The translations under genes and the position numbers were made by a program. Source: Entoloma clypeatum (taxonomy: Eukaryota; Basidiomycota; Agaricomycetes; Agaricales; Entolomataceae). From it: a stretch of DNA of 64,000 bases. Below the pieces are notes generated by a model. It saw nothing but the letters and a program-made list of their open reading frames with translations. It made no database searches and was not told where the DNA came from. The stretch lies in the NCBI GenBank assembly GCA_963565915.1, contig OY751494.1, positions 806,001-870,000 on the forward strand. Reading direction: 5' to 3'. Shown here in pieces: positions 23,940-35,256 of this stretch (positions within the stretch are counted from its first letter, which is position 1; the number at the start of each line of letters is the position of its first letter).

Positions 23940-24420
23940 AGTGGGCATGAATGGAGGCCATTGGCCACCAGTGGATGGCCTTGAGAGGGCATTGCATGCG
24001 AGAAGGGGCTGTTGGGCTCAAAGAAAGGGTGTTGCACACAAAGGAGGGGTGTTGGCGCAAGTTGGAGGGCAGTACACATGAAGGAAGGGTGTTGGGCACC
24101 AGTGGATGCTGTTGGGCACTAGAGGGGGCCGTTGGACACGAGAGGGGGCAGTTGGGCGCAAAAGGGGGCAGTTGAGCACTGGTTGCGGCAGTTGGGCACA
24201 AGAGGTGGCCGTTGGGCTTGAAGAAAGGACATTGCACATGAAAGGAGGGCGTTGCATGTGAAGGAAGGGCGTTGGGTGCCAGTGGACGCCGTTGGGTGCT
24301 AGAGGGGCCATTGGGCATGAAAGGGGGCCGTTGGGCGCTAGAGGGGCCCATTGGGCATGAATGGTGGCTGTTGGGCACAAGTGGTGGCTGTTGGGCAGAA
24401 GTGGTGGCCAGATGGAGTGG
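23940..24420. repeat. minisatellite in hAT-B
   Basis: Degenerate units of roughly 20-30 bp are built on GTTGGGC and AGAGGGGGC. The same motif, on the other strand, fills hAT-A (about 27740-27936 and 30371-30640) and hAT-C (about 29210-29945). Open frames here are Pro/Cys-rich artefacts of the repeat. Confidence 0.75.
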
Positions 24421-25529
24421 AGGGGGGGATAAAAGCAGTTTCATTGGCTGTTTGTCGAATTATGGTTCGACTTTCAGCAATTGCCAAAAGTGCTTGGCAG
24501 TCGATGCCGAGCGATGAGCATGGTTGAAACATGAGGCCTCAATGCCCAAACCGTGGCACCACAAGGCCTAAAAACAGATCTTAACTTATATAGAGATATT
24601 TAGAAACCTATATCAAGTATATATAAAGTTAAATATATCAGCTATGTATGATAGAAAGTCTGTATTCTAAAATGATGCATCAAAACACACTGTAAATCAT
24701 GAGGAACAGTGCATCATCATGGGTTTTCTCAAACACAAAAACAATATTTTCTTACTTCCTCCCTTCCACAACCACTGTAGTCTATATGCACTGTATATAT
24801 ACCATTGTAACATTGTATGTAAACCTACTCAGACCATTCAAATCAAGCACAAGAACTTAATAAGATGAATATGAGCAAAATAGGGCGAAAATTTGACCAA
24901 ATTTTTTTATTTTCACCTTTGGATTCCCCACATTCAGGGGATCTTATAGCACATTTGTTTTTCAAATTTGGTTCATTCATTATGGTGATATGACACTTTT
25001 ATTGAAATATGCACATTTCATTATTTCTAGCTTATCTAGACATCTAAAAATTATACAAGGTGTTTCAGAAGGTGAATACATATGTACTGATGAGTTCTAT
25101 CACTTTAAACTATTATTAGATCATGAGGAAGGCACCGCGCATGCCTGCACAATGCATTTTGCACATTGTTTACTATTATTTGGTGTAAAGCGTCGCATCA
25201 CTATATGCTCAAATCTGTGGCGAAATTTCATGAAATAAATACATATTGAGTGACATATAATGCCAACCTACCTAATTAATATAGTAGAAACCCTTACTTG
25301 TTACTGGGTAGACAAAATAAGCAGGTGTGCGATGTTATTGGAGATTTGTTTACATGTATTTGACATGTTTGATGTGCGCGTCGTGCATCATCCAACGTTG
25401 AACTGATGCATCCATTGCTGACTCAGCAATGAGAGATATAACAAAAACACTGTAATAATAGTATAGATACAACAAAAATAGCACTGTAAACACAGATACA
25501 AAAAAATAACACTGTAATCATATGTTGTA

Positions 25530-27148
25530 CAGTGCCTCACAAAACTGATTCAATGTTTGTTGCTTTTTGAATACCTTCAAGATAACTCTGCGAAGAATAC
25601 CAATTGAATTAAACCTTTGGTATATAATTGAAAGCACTACTTCAGGGCTTTCAGAATATAAAGGAATCATATGATTTAGATCAGAATCCATGGAGATATG
25701 ATTAAATTAAATCAGCAACTCATTGAATCAGTTTTGTGAGTATCTATGGCAATTATCAGAATCAAATGCTTCACTGGTTGTATGGTAACCAGTTGTCATG
25801 ACTTACTGATGGAACTTGAATAGAACCCTGATGGGTTGTCAAGGAAAGTTGTATAAGAAGAATCCAACCTCAACAGCCTCCATAATTAATCATGTGCCCT
25901 ATCTCCTCTTCCCACAAGGAAAACATTCTTTCTCTGGCCTCCAATGGTCACTCCACTCGTCATATTGCCTCTAACCTGGGTGTCAGCCAACCAACTGTCT
26001 CCAGAGTGCTTCAGAATCTTCTTCCTCATCGCAATCTCTCTTCTGGTGGTCGTCCATCCAAGCTTTCTCCCACCAACACACGAAACATGCTTTCACAAAT
26101 CACCTCAGGGAGAGCCTCCAATGCTGTGCAGGCTACCAAACACATCAACACTGTCATCTCCAATCCTGTCTCCCCAGAAACTGTGAGAAGGGTTCTCAGA
26201 AAACATGAATTCAAGGCTGTAACAAAGAAGAAAAGACCTTTCTTAAAGGCCATACATTGGAAGAGGCGGTTGGCATTTGCTATGAAGCACAGGGAATGGA
26301 CAGTGGAGGACTGGAAGAGGGTCATTTGGTCAGATGAGACCAAAATCAACAGGTTTGGGTCAGATGGCAAGGAATGGGTCTGGAAAAAGAAGGGTGAGGG
26401 GCTTATTGAAAGAGAGGTTCAGGGCACAGTCAAGTTTGGGGGAGGAAATATTATGGTTTGGGGCTGTATGGGTTGGGAAGGTGTGGGGAGACTTGCAGAG
26501 GTTGAGGGGAGGATGGATGCTGATCAGTATGTGTCCATTTTGGAGGACAATTTGCTGCCCAGCATGGAGGAGAGTGGAATCTCTGAAAAGGAGATCATTT
26601 TTCAGCAGGACAATGACCCCAAGCACACCTCCAAGAAGGCCAAAAAATAGATGGACAGCAAGAATATTGCTCTGCTGGATTTGCCTGCACAGTCCCCAGA
26701 CCTCAATCCTATTGAACACCTCTGGGTTCATATTAAAAGGAAGTTGAATGAATATCCAACACCACCCAAGGGAGTCTGGGAGATTTGGGACAGAGCAGCA
26801 GAGGTGTGGAATAATATAGAGCCAGAAGTGTGTCAAAACCTGATAGAAAGTATGCCAAGAAGGGTAGAGGCAGTAATCAAAGCTAAGGGGGGTAATACCA
26901 AGTACTAAAGTATAAAATGCTGTATTTATTGTACATACTCACAAAACTGATTCAATGAGTCCCTGGAGTAATTTGATCATATATTGATCATTCTTTATGG
27001 GAATTACATAATTATTGCAGATTCCGAGAGTCCTGAAGCAGGGCCTTTAACCAGGTACCAATACCTTCTTTTGATTGGCATTATTTGCAAAGTTATTTTG
27101 AAAGTATTCACAAAGTAGCAAACATTGAATCAGTTTTGTGAGGCACTG
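25530..27148 (+). mobile_element. Tc1-type DNA transposon inside hAT-B
   Basis: The 1,619-bp element is flanked by TA (25528-25529 and 27149-27150). The ends are inverted and begin CAGTGCCTCACAAAACTG. A second, inner copy of the CACAAAACTGATTCAATG motif occurs at each end (about 25723-25744 and 26939-26958), giving an IR/DR arrangement. It interrupts one arm of the hAT-B sequence cleanly. Confidence 0.93.
25892..26908 (+). pseudogene. Tc1 transposase (DD34E) with one nonsense codon
   Basis: The N-terminal helix-turn-helix pair is STRHIASNLGVSQPTVSRVL followed by a GRPSKL hook. The catalytic region has Asp in VIWSDETKINRFG, Asp in IIFQQDNDPKHT and Glu in SPDLNPIEHLW. The spacing from the second Asp to Glu is 34 residues, which is typical of Tc1. 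A TAG at 26648-26650 lies two residues after KKAK, where Trp (TGG) is usual. It separates the second Asp from the Glu. Apart from that the frame is full length (about 338 codons). Confidence 0.92.
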
Positions 27149-27936
27149 TAGCTATGTTTCCACCATGTTTCACTCAATTCTTAACCTTTATGACTCTGAG
27201 CAAGACTTTATATACAAGCTAGAAATATATTCCACTCAGTTGTAGCTTCAAAACAAGCCTTAGACCAATAAAATTGGACTATAAATATCTAGAATATTAT
27301 GCAGAATACTGAAAAATCTCCAAAAATTGTAGAATATTAGGGGGGGGGGGGGGGTTGGAGGTGTATCCCAAAGGGCAAAAAGACCAGTCTAGACTGGTCT
27401 TTTTGCGGTCTAAGTCAAAAAGAAAATCTAGACTGAACTGCAGTCTAAATTTTCTAAAACAGATAGGCCTTAGACCACCGTTCAGTCCAACATAGTCTAT
27501 TTTTCAGTTCAGTTCAGTCCGGTTCAGGTCTATGTAGACTGAACCTTCGAACACTACTTACAGTGCCATGGATTGGGCATCAAAGGCGCGAGTTTCAACA
27601 ATGCACATTGCTTGGCATTGATGCCAAGCACTCTTGGCAATTGCCGAAAGTCAAACCATACATAAGTCGACAGCCAGCCCAACGTTCCCACACTTTTTTT
27701 ATCCCCCACCTTCACTCCACCCAGCCACTTCCCCCCCCAATGGCCACCCCTCATGCACAACAATCCCCTATAGCACCCAACGGGGTCGACTAACGCCCAA
27801 CAGCCCCCTCTAATGTCCAACTGTCTCCCACTCATGCCCAATGGCATCCACTCCTGCCCAATGTGCCCAACAGCTCCCTCTAACACCCAATGGCATCCAC
27901 TCCCGCCCAACGACCACGACTCATGCCCAACATGCC

Positions 27937-30362
27937 TAGTGTTTGAAAGTTTGGTTTGGTTTGGTTAATTGAGCCCAAACCCATTAACCTAAACCTTAAC
28001 CAGTTAAGAAATTTTCAGAAAAAAATCTAAACCAGACCAAACCATCATTAACCAGTTAATCTTTCATTGGTTTGGTTAATTTGTTGGTTAAACCATACAA
28101 ATATCACAAATTGTCCACAAGAGCCATGTTACTTAGTTAATTCACTGTTGACATAGGTTCACACATGATTTTTGGCATGTGTGCCCTCATTGCAGAGTCA
28201 GCAATGGGTGGATGTGTTGTTTCAACATTGGATGACGTGCATCACGCGCACATCAAATATGTCAAATACATGTAAACAAATTCCCAAAAACGTCGCACAT
28301 CTGCTTATTATGTCTACACAGGAACAAGTAAGGGTTTATACTATATCAATTAGGTAGGAGGGAATTATATGTCATTAAGTAAGTATTTATTTTATGAAAC
28401 TTCGCCATGGATTTTAAGTTATAGAGGTTCTGTGCTGACCAAATAATAGTAAACAATGCGCAAAATGCATTGCGCAGGCACGTGCGGTGCCTTCCTTATA
28501 GTCTAATAATAGTTTGATGTGATAGAACTCATCAATAGATATGTATTCACCTTCTGAAACACCTTGTATGGTTTTTAGATGTCTAGATAAAATAGAAATA
28601 ATGAAATGTACAGATTTCAGTGAAAGTGCTATATCTCCCCAAGGAATGGACCAAATCTGAAAAACAAATGTGCTATAAGATCCCCTGGATGTGAAGGATC
28701 CAAATCTGAAATAGAATTTTTTGGTCAAATTTTCGACCTATTTTGCTCATATTCACCTTATGAAGTCCTTGAATTGTGTTTGAATGGTCTCAATAGGTTC
28801 ACATGCAATGGTTAAATAGTATATATATATTACATGTAATCTAATGTGGTTGTGGAAAGTAGGAAGTAAGAAATATTGCTTTTTGTGTTTAAGGGAACTC
28901 ATGCTGCACTGTTTATCATGATTTACAGTGTGTTTTGATACATCATTCTGCTACATAGACTCTCTACCAGACATAGCTAATGTATGTAACTGTATATATA
29001 CTTACTATTGCTTTCAAGTATCTCTACATAAGTTATGAATAATTTTTGAGACTGGTGGTGCCATGGTTTGGGCATTGAGGGTGCGATTTTCAACAACAAT
29101 CATCGCTTGGCATTGACTGCCGAGCATGCTTGGCAATTGCCAAAAGTTGAACCATACTGTAAGTCAACTGCCAAACCTTCCCACACTCTTTATTTCCCCC
29201 ACCTCCACTCAATCTGGCCACCACTGGCCCCTTCAAGCGCCCAACGGCCCTCTCTGATGCCCAATGGCCCATCCCTGCACCCAATGCCCCCCTCTGGCAC
29301 CCAACAACCCCAACTGATGACCAACAGCCCCCACTCATGCCAAACGGCCTCCCTTCGCACCCAACAACCTCCCTTCGTGCCCCCTCAAGCGCCCAACACC
29401 CCCCTCTAGCATGCAATGTCCCGTCCTCATGCCTAATGGCCCCCACTCGCCCCCAACAGGCCCCTTTGCACCGAACGGCTCACTCTTGCATCCAACAACC
29501 CCTACTGGCATCCAATGGCCTCCTTTTGCCCCCAATGGTGTCTCTTGCCTGTCTCTCGTGCCCAACGATCCCAACTGATGACCAACGGCCTCCCTTCATG
29601 CCTAACGGCCCCCACTCGCGCCCAATGGCCCACTCTCATGTCCAACGACCCCTACTGGCATCCAACAGCCTCCTTTTGCCCCCAATGGCGTCCCTCGCCC
29701 GTCTCTCATGCCTGAAAGCCGTGTTTTGTGCCCAACCACCTCGACTCACACCCAACAGTCCCCACTCCTCCCCAACGCCCATCTCTCGTGCCGAATGGCC
29801 CCCCAACTCACGTCCAATGACCTGCACTCAAACGCCCAACAATGTCACTTGCACCCAACGCCCAATGCCATCCACACATGTCCAATCGCCCCTCTCTCCT
29901 GTCCAACAGGACCTGCAGCCGCACCCAATGGCCTCACTTGCACTCAATGCCGTCCATGCACATGTGAATCGTGGGGCTGGGGAGTGGGACAGACACAGGG
30001 GTTTTTTTTTCTGTATTTACTGTAGTTAGACCAGTCTTGTTCTATAATTTAAGATTGGTGAGACTAGTGGGACCAGTCTCCCATTGGTCTTGTCTTATTT
30101 TCTGTCATTTCCATATGAGTGAGAGAGCAGTTTCCATAGACTGACTTCTATGTCAATAGCTCAGATGACCTCTTGCTTTGTCTCAAGGTTACTGGTTTAA
30201 ACCGGTTAAACCCGGTTAATTTTTTTTTCCAAAAGTGATTAACTTAAACCAGTGGTATATCTGAATCTGATTAACTCAAACCAGTTGGTTAACCAAACCA
30301 CTGGTTTGGTTTGGTCTGGTTAGTGGTTAATTTTGTTTTTTAAACTGGACTTTCGAACACTA
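27937..30362. mobile_element. hAT-C, related element inserted in the hAT-A minisatellite
   Basis: A perfect 8-bp duplication AACATGCC lies at 27929-27936 and 30363-30370. The ends are TAGTGTTTGAAAG and CTTTCGAACACTA. The subterminal arms are rich in GGTTTGGTT and AACCGGTTAA motifs, unlike hAT-A and hAT-B. The interior (about 28160-29060) is homologous to 22840-23715, and a minisatellite follows. There is no transposase. Confidence 0.87.
29210..29945. repeat. minisatellite in hAT-C
   Basis: Degenerate units of the type GCCCAACGGCCCCC with CTC spacers run for about 0.7 kb, the longest of the three arrays. The long proline-rich open frame across it is a by-product of the repeat. Confidence 0.75.
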
Positions 30363-30865
30363 AACATGCCAAACGGCTCCCTCTAACGCCCAACAGCCTC
30401 CCATCCCTTCGCGTGCATTGCCCTTCCTTCCTGCCTAAAGCCCTCCAACTTGCGCCAATGCCCCCCTTTCGTGCGCAACATGTTTCCTTCAAGCCCTATG
30501 GCCCCCTCTTGTGCCCAGCTGCTGCGACCTGTGCCCAACAGCCCCCCCCTTTCATGCCTAACGCCCTCCAACTCATGTGCAACACCCTTTCTTCGAGCCC
30601 AATGGCCCCCTCTCGCATGCAACACCCTCCCACTCACACCCACTGACAACACATACAGCATGTATATATTTAGACACAATATATAATACAAAACCGGTTC
30701 GGACCGGTGCAGACCGGTTTGGTCCACCCTCTGTGGGTGCCATGGACCGGTCCTGTACGGTCCAGTCCGGTTTTTTACCTTTTTGTGGTATCAAAAGACT
30801 GGTCTCAGTCTCGGTCCATCCCTCTCAGAGGCAAAAACCGAACTGAACTGAACCCTTGAACACTA

Positions 30866-31667
30866 GTCAGGATGTTGAGTTTGACCTTGAACTTAGAAAG
30901 GCGAGTGTAGAGCTTGTTTGGAGAAGTGGACATGTTGAACAAGAGGAAAGGTGAGAACTGGAGAAGGAGGCAAAATGCCCCAGCCTTTATGGGAATTGGA
31001 AGTCTTGCGAGGCTACTGTGGAGAAAGTTATCTGTCAAGATCCATCAGTGTGGAGTTAGGTCATGAGAACGGCAAACCTTTGATATTACTTGGTATAGGC
31101 AAACATGAGGCCAGTGGGGGCCGAGTGCAGATTTTGTGTGTCCACAGTGCGGCCTGTCAAGTGGGGCTGTCTTGTGAGAACACATTTTGGGGTGGAACTC
31201 AAATATATGGAAAGCGGTGCTAGAGTGGACTGGTCATATCACTGTCGCTAGATAGGATTGACTGGGACAGTCAGGATTTAGTGTGGGGGAAGATGATATG
31301 GCCGTGATGCGTCTAGGCCCAAAATCTGTGCATTTTGCACCCTTTCACACTATCTCTAAGGGGTATAGAGAGTCCTAGATGAGCTCCGATTCTGAGGACT
31401 TAGTGGCGACGTTAGAGAGAGACTTTTATAGTTAGCAACCATGGCAATGTAGGACATACAGTAGCACTGGTCACCACTATGGGCTTAGCTATGATACTCA
31501 AGAGCCATGGGATCGTCTCGTGAGATAGATAAGACTATTGGGTGCCTCTCATGACAAAGCGTGAAACAAGGAGATGGGTTGTATTGGAGTTATCAATGAC
31601 ACTAGCACTGTCTACCATACATCGGGGCTTGACCAGAGACATTCTTGTGAGAGGTTTGGTCAACGTG
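30866..31667. other. no gene recognised
   Basis: Unique sequence between hAT-A and the next MITE. Short frames occur (for example one on the minus strand with MSTSPNKLYTRLSKFKVKL) but no domain is visible. It may belong to the retroelement whose tail ends at 33373. Confidence 0.4.
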
Positions 31668-32200
31668 TAGTGTTCAAGGGTTCGGTCCAGTCCGGTTTTT
31701 TTGATCAAAAAATTGATGAACTGGAGACTGGCAGTTCATTTTCTTTTCTCAAAGTCTGAAAAAACTGGACTGGACTGGTAAAGACTGGTTTAAACCAGTT
31801 TAAACTGGTAAAATCCTCAACCATCCATAAACCTACCAAAAGCCTTTTTTTTCAATCAAAAACTTGAAAATACACTCAATTTGTTATCAATAACATGTTT
31901 CTCAAGAGTTTATATAAACTCTTGTAAAAATGATTGAAAACTTTATAAAAGAGCATCTTTGCCCATAAAAGTACAGTTTTTGAATGAATATATGGTCAAA
32001 AACTGGAACCAGTTCATATTTTTCAGACCCAAAACTAGAACTGGGGGTGAACCAGTCCAATTTTTTTTTCCAAATTTGAAGAGACTGGAGACTGGTTGAG
32101 CTCAAAATCAGTGAGACCTGAACTGCCAGTTTAGGTCTCTTCCAGTCCAGTCCAGTTCAGGTTCATTTTCCAGTTCATAAGACTGAACCCTCAAACACTA
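31668..32200. mobile_element. 533-bp hAT-type MITE
   Basis: The ends are TAGTGTTCAAGGG and CCCTCAAACACTA. The flanks TCAACGTG and TCAACATG form an 8-bp duplication with one mismatch. The interior is dense in ACTGG/CCAGT motifs, like the MITE at 1186-1683, and has no coding capacity. Confidence 0.83.
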
Positions 32201-32208
32201 TCAACATG

Positions 32209-33097
32209 TGCCTCACTTCACGTCCAAATCATCCATATCGGGAATATTGAAATGATATTGGATGATACAAAGTGAGATCGGGTTTGATATGTTGCGATCA
32301 ACGTGACCTTATGGCGAGCATTGATAGAGATCGAATCTGATGGGTGGCTTACCGAGGCGACCCTTAATTGATGCAGCTAATACCTCATGGTAACTTGTCG
32401 GCATTGTCCCGGATGCATCGCAAAACCAAGATATTGAAATACTGGTCTCTCCAGTGCGGCAGGGGTTCAGATATGGAAAAGGGGCATACCTGTGGTGTTG
32501 TCTACCACATGGGCGCATTGAAATGGCTTTAGCAAAGGTCACTTAACTGGATACCATTTATTGATACCACATGCAACCTTCTTCTATATTTATTGCTGCT
32601 CATGTATAAAATCTTGTAGTGTCGTTGTAGTTAGATTGTATTTGTCTTGTGCATCTGTTATCGTTCGCAAGTATCATTGAAGCCTCAAGATTGTTTGGTT
32701 TGCATCGGAAGTCAGTCGCGATTGTGTTTTGTATGTTTGAGAACTTGTCAATCGTCAAATCGTGTTATCTATTGGTCGTATTGGTCATTGTTGTGTTTGT
32801 ATTTGGTCGAGATCGTGTTTGCAAAGTCTTGTTGGTTCAGAAATCACAAACCTTGGTTCATTATCTATTTAGAACTATCTCTAAGTCTTGTTTGAGACTT
32901 ATTGAGCCATCACTAAATGAGTTATTCAATTGTTGTTTGGAAGAGTCGCATCCTGAGTGATCCCACTCATCACCCCGAACTATATCGATTGAGAAGTACG
33001 CATTGCGAGACTTGTTTGGTCTTCATTGTTGTGTTTGGTGTTTGTGTGTGTGATAGAGATATCGCTCGCGCTCATCCCCAGACTCACTTCCTTTGTT
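32209..33097. other. no gene recognised
   Basis: AT-rich sequence with an open frame of 103 codons (32649-32960) that is hydrophobic but lacks a recognisable domain. It may be the body of the retroelement ending at 33373. Confidence 0.4.
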
Positions 33098-33373
33098 TCA
33101 GCGGGTCTGTAGCCTCCCAATCATCACTTCAACCCTTGAATAGCCATCTCATTTCTCAGGTCTTAACAGGGGAGCATGGTCTAAAATGGTGGAGGATACT
33201 CTGGCCTGTTCAGTCTCTGCTCCCTCTTGCAACAAGCTTGCCGGAACAGTCCTGGCATTGACTTAGCACACTGCCTACTCCATGCTCACTCATTAAACAC
33301 CTGTCCCCATGTAATGTGTACCATGAGGGCTTCGCCCCCCACACAATAAATTTGAGAGAGAAAAAAAAAAAAA
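33098..33373 (+). mobile_element. retroelement 3' tail, copy X1
   Basis: It shares several blocks with 34937-35256: CAGCGG-CTGTAGC, AACAGGGGAGCATGG, GGTGGAGGA, CATGTAATGTGTA and CACAATAAA just before a poly-A run. This is the pattern of a LINE 3' UTR or a SINE. The 5' limit is not determined. Confidence 0.6.
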
Positions 33374-33763
33374 TACTCACATTGGAGGAGAGAAGAGTGA
33401 GAAGAGTGGGGCATTGATGAAGGTACTTGGTAAAAGTCCTGTTATTGCAGATACAGATACATTGAGTATTTATACCTACAAGAATGTGCACAGACCATGT
33501 ACAAACAAGTACAAACTGAGTTTTGTCACAGAACCATAAACTCATGTATATGATAATATGTGACTTATAGTCACATGGTGTGACAATCACGTGATGTGAC
33601 ATAACATGACATATGTTATGCACGTCTGACACATATCTAATGAGTCAGAGCTCTAGAGCTAGTCTAGATTGTTCTAAGTATTATATAACTTCATATGGGA
33701 ATACACATGCATGATGACATGTGATTGATTGTCGAGACATCCATCTAGAATGTATTCTCAACA
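33374..33763 (-). repeat. possible solo or partial LTR
   Basis: Read on the minus strand it begins TGTTGAGAATAC and contains GTATAAATACTC, a TATA box, followed by a CT-rich stretch, as in Copia LTRs. The other end abuts the poly-A tail of X1, so no pair or duplication could be checked. Confidence 0.35.
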
Positions 33764-33793
33764 CTTCCACACCCACATCTCACAATTAACTTG

Positions 33794-34621
33794 TTTTTTT
33801 TTTTTTTTTTTGGTCAACAATTTATATAGCAGTATACTAGGGGTACAGTCCGCTTGACATAGAGTAAACTACATCAATCCGAGGATCTACGTATGCATGA
33901 AGAACAAGCGGCGCAAAGCTCCGTCAAGCTGATAAGTCCTCGCGCCAGGACGGGGGAGTCTGTTATAAACAAACATGTTAGTATGCGCACCCAAATATTC
34001 GGCTGCACGATACAAGAGCACTCCAACCTTGTGAGGTTGGCCGTTGGCGGCGCTGGGGGGTATCTGCGCCCTACCTACCAAAGAAGCGCCTGTGCGGTTC
34101 TTACCCTTCGATCATGTTCGCTTGCCAGAGGAGGCTGCACCCCTTTGTACCCAGCGCGCTACCACGTGACTACCATGTGAATTGAGGAGGCGAAGTCATG
34201 CACTGCACAATGGGGTTTGAAGCCATGGTCCGAGCAATCAGGGACATGGTGAAAGAAGACCTTGGATTTCAGACCTGGTTCCTCAAACCAAGGAACCAGG
34301 TTACTGATGATAGCGAGCGCAGTTGCCTGCGAGGAGTGGAGGTCTGGGTCTGTGGCGCACCGAATGGCGTTAACAGAATCGGTGAAGATGTGGATTTCTT
34401 CCAGTTGGGAGAGACCCCCTAGCAGGGTGACCAGGTTGGAGAACCCGTGTCCTATTGCTAAGGTTTCAGTGTCGTCAGAGACTGCGAGGCCACCAGCTGC
34501 CCAGTCTTTGTTGATGGAGTACCCCATGTGCCAGGTTTCCCAAGCCGCAATAGCTTGATGGCCCGACACAAGGGAGGGAACGGCCGCGTCGGTGACAATG
34601 ACAGCAGATTTGTTAGAGCAG
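33794..34621 (-). mobile_element. second copy of the 9116-11634 LINE, broken
   Basis: The T run from 33794 is the minus-strand poly-A tail, followed by the same GGTCAACAATTTATATAGC block as the first copy. A deletion at about 34171 removes what is 9508-10020 in the first copy. The sequence then runs (FTDSVNAI region) into the assembly gap at 34622. Confidence 0.85.
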
Positions 34622-34821
34622 NNNNNNNNNNNNNNNNNNNNNNNNNNNNNNNNNNNNNNNNNNNNNNNNNNNNNNNNNNNNNNNNNNNNNNNNNNNNNNN
34701 NNNNNNNNNNNNNNNNNNNNNNNNNNNNNNNNNNNNNNNNNNNNNNNNNNNNNNNNNNNNNNNNNNNNNNNNNNNNNNNNNNNNNNNNNNNNNNNNNNNN
34801 NNNNNNNNNNNNNNNNNNNNN
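34622..34821. other. assembly gap of 200 N
   Basis: Exactly 200 unknown bases lie between a LINE copy and a low-complexity C-rich stretch (34822-34900). A round number usually marks a gap of unknown size, so adjacency across it is not proven. Confidence 0.97.
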
Positions 34822-34936
34822 CCCCCCCCTCATCCCGCCCCCCGACCCCCCCCCCTACCGACTTATACCCCTCACTAATCCCCTCCCCCCCAACCGGTAG
34901 GCACCCATCGTGGTCGCCCATACCCCCTCTGCTCAG

Positions 34937-35256
34937 CGGACCTGTAGCACGCCCCACGAGCCACCTCACACATACATATTGTCGCGTTTTTCTCAGGAGT
35001 TAACAGGGGAGCATGGCCTAAAACGGTGGAGGACACGCCGGCCTGTTCATTCTCCGCTGCCTCATCAGTGGGGGGGACACGGCATTTCGCGGCTCTCGTA
35101 GTTCTATCACACGAATCACGCAGGGTTGATCAGAGCGTCGACTTAACACACCGCCCAAGCCTTGCTCACCCACTTACCTACCTGTCTGCATGTAATGTGT
35201 AGCATAGGAACTCAGTTCCTCCAGCACAATAAACTTGATTCAAAAAAAAAAAAAAA
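34937..35256 (+). mobile_element. retroelement 3' tail, copy X2
   Basis: Diverged copy of the X1 tail, ending in CACAATAAACTTGATTC and about 16 A. The A run is joined directly to a 5'-truncated LINE. Confidence 0.6.

Larger units (their letters stand above)
23716..27556. mobile_element. hAT-B, same family, inserted in hAT-A in opposite orientation
   Basis: A perfect 8-bp duplication CTTACAGT lies at 23708-23715 and 27557-27564. The ends are TAGTGTTTGAGGG and CCTTCGAACACTA. Its left end matches the right end of hAT-A and its right end matches the left end of hAT-A, so it is the same element reversed. Removing it joins ...AGAACTTACAGT to GCCATGG, which restores the order seen in hAT-C. Without the Tc1 insert it is about 2.2 kb. 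Together with hAT-A it creates an inverted repeat with arms of about 1.4 kb. Confidence 0.85.
22321..30865. mobile_element. non-autonomous hAT-type element hAT-A, with two nested relatives
   Basis: Once the inner insertions are removed this is about 2.26 kb (22321-23715 joined to 27565-27936 and 30371-30865). The left end begins TAGTGTTCAAAGG with GTTCAG-rich subterminal sequence. The right end is CCCTTGAACACTA with ACCGG-rich subterminal sequence. The interior holds a roughly 0.9-kb unique segment (about 22840-23715) and a GCCCAACGG-type minisatellite. No transposase is encoded. The two outer flanks (CTGACTAG and GTCAGGAT) do not form an 8-bp duplication, so one flank may be rearranged. Confidence 0.75.

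Noticed and set aside
22537..27354. Poly-C (22537) and poly-G (27342) runs as separate signals
   Set aside because: They are the same position in the two inverted hAT copies and need no further explanation.
23708..29945. CRISPR-like arrays
   Set aside because: The repeats are degenerate, lack regular spacers and belong to a eukaryotic transposon.
23951..30029. Long Pro/Cys-rich open frames in the minisatellites
   Set aside because: They follow from the repeat composition, occur in several frames at once and show no domain.
22313..30873. 8-bp target duplication for hAT-A
   Set aside because: The flanks CTGACTAG and GTCAGGAT do not match. CTGAC/GTCAG are inverted to each other, but five bases may be chance.
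32649..32960. Hydrophobic 103-codon ORF as a membrane protein gene
   Set aside because: No start context, domain or homologous copy was seen; AT-rich sequence gives such frames easily.
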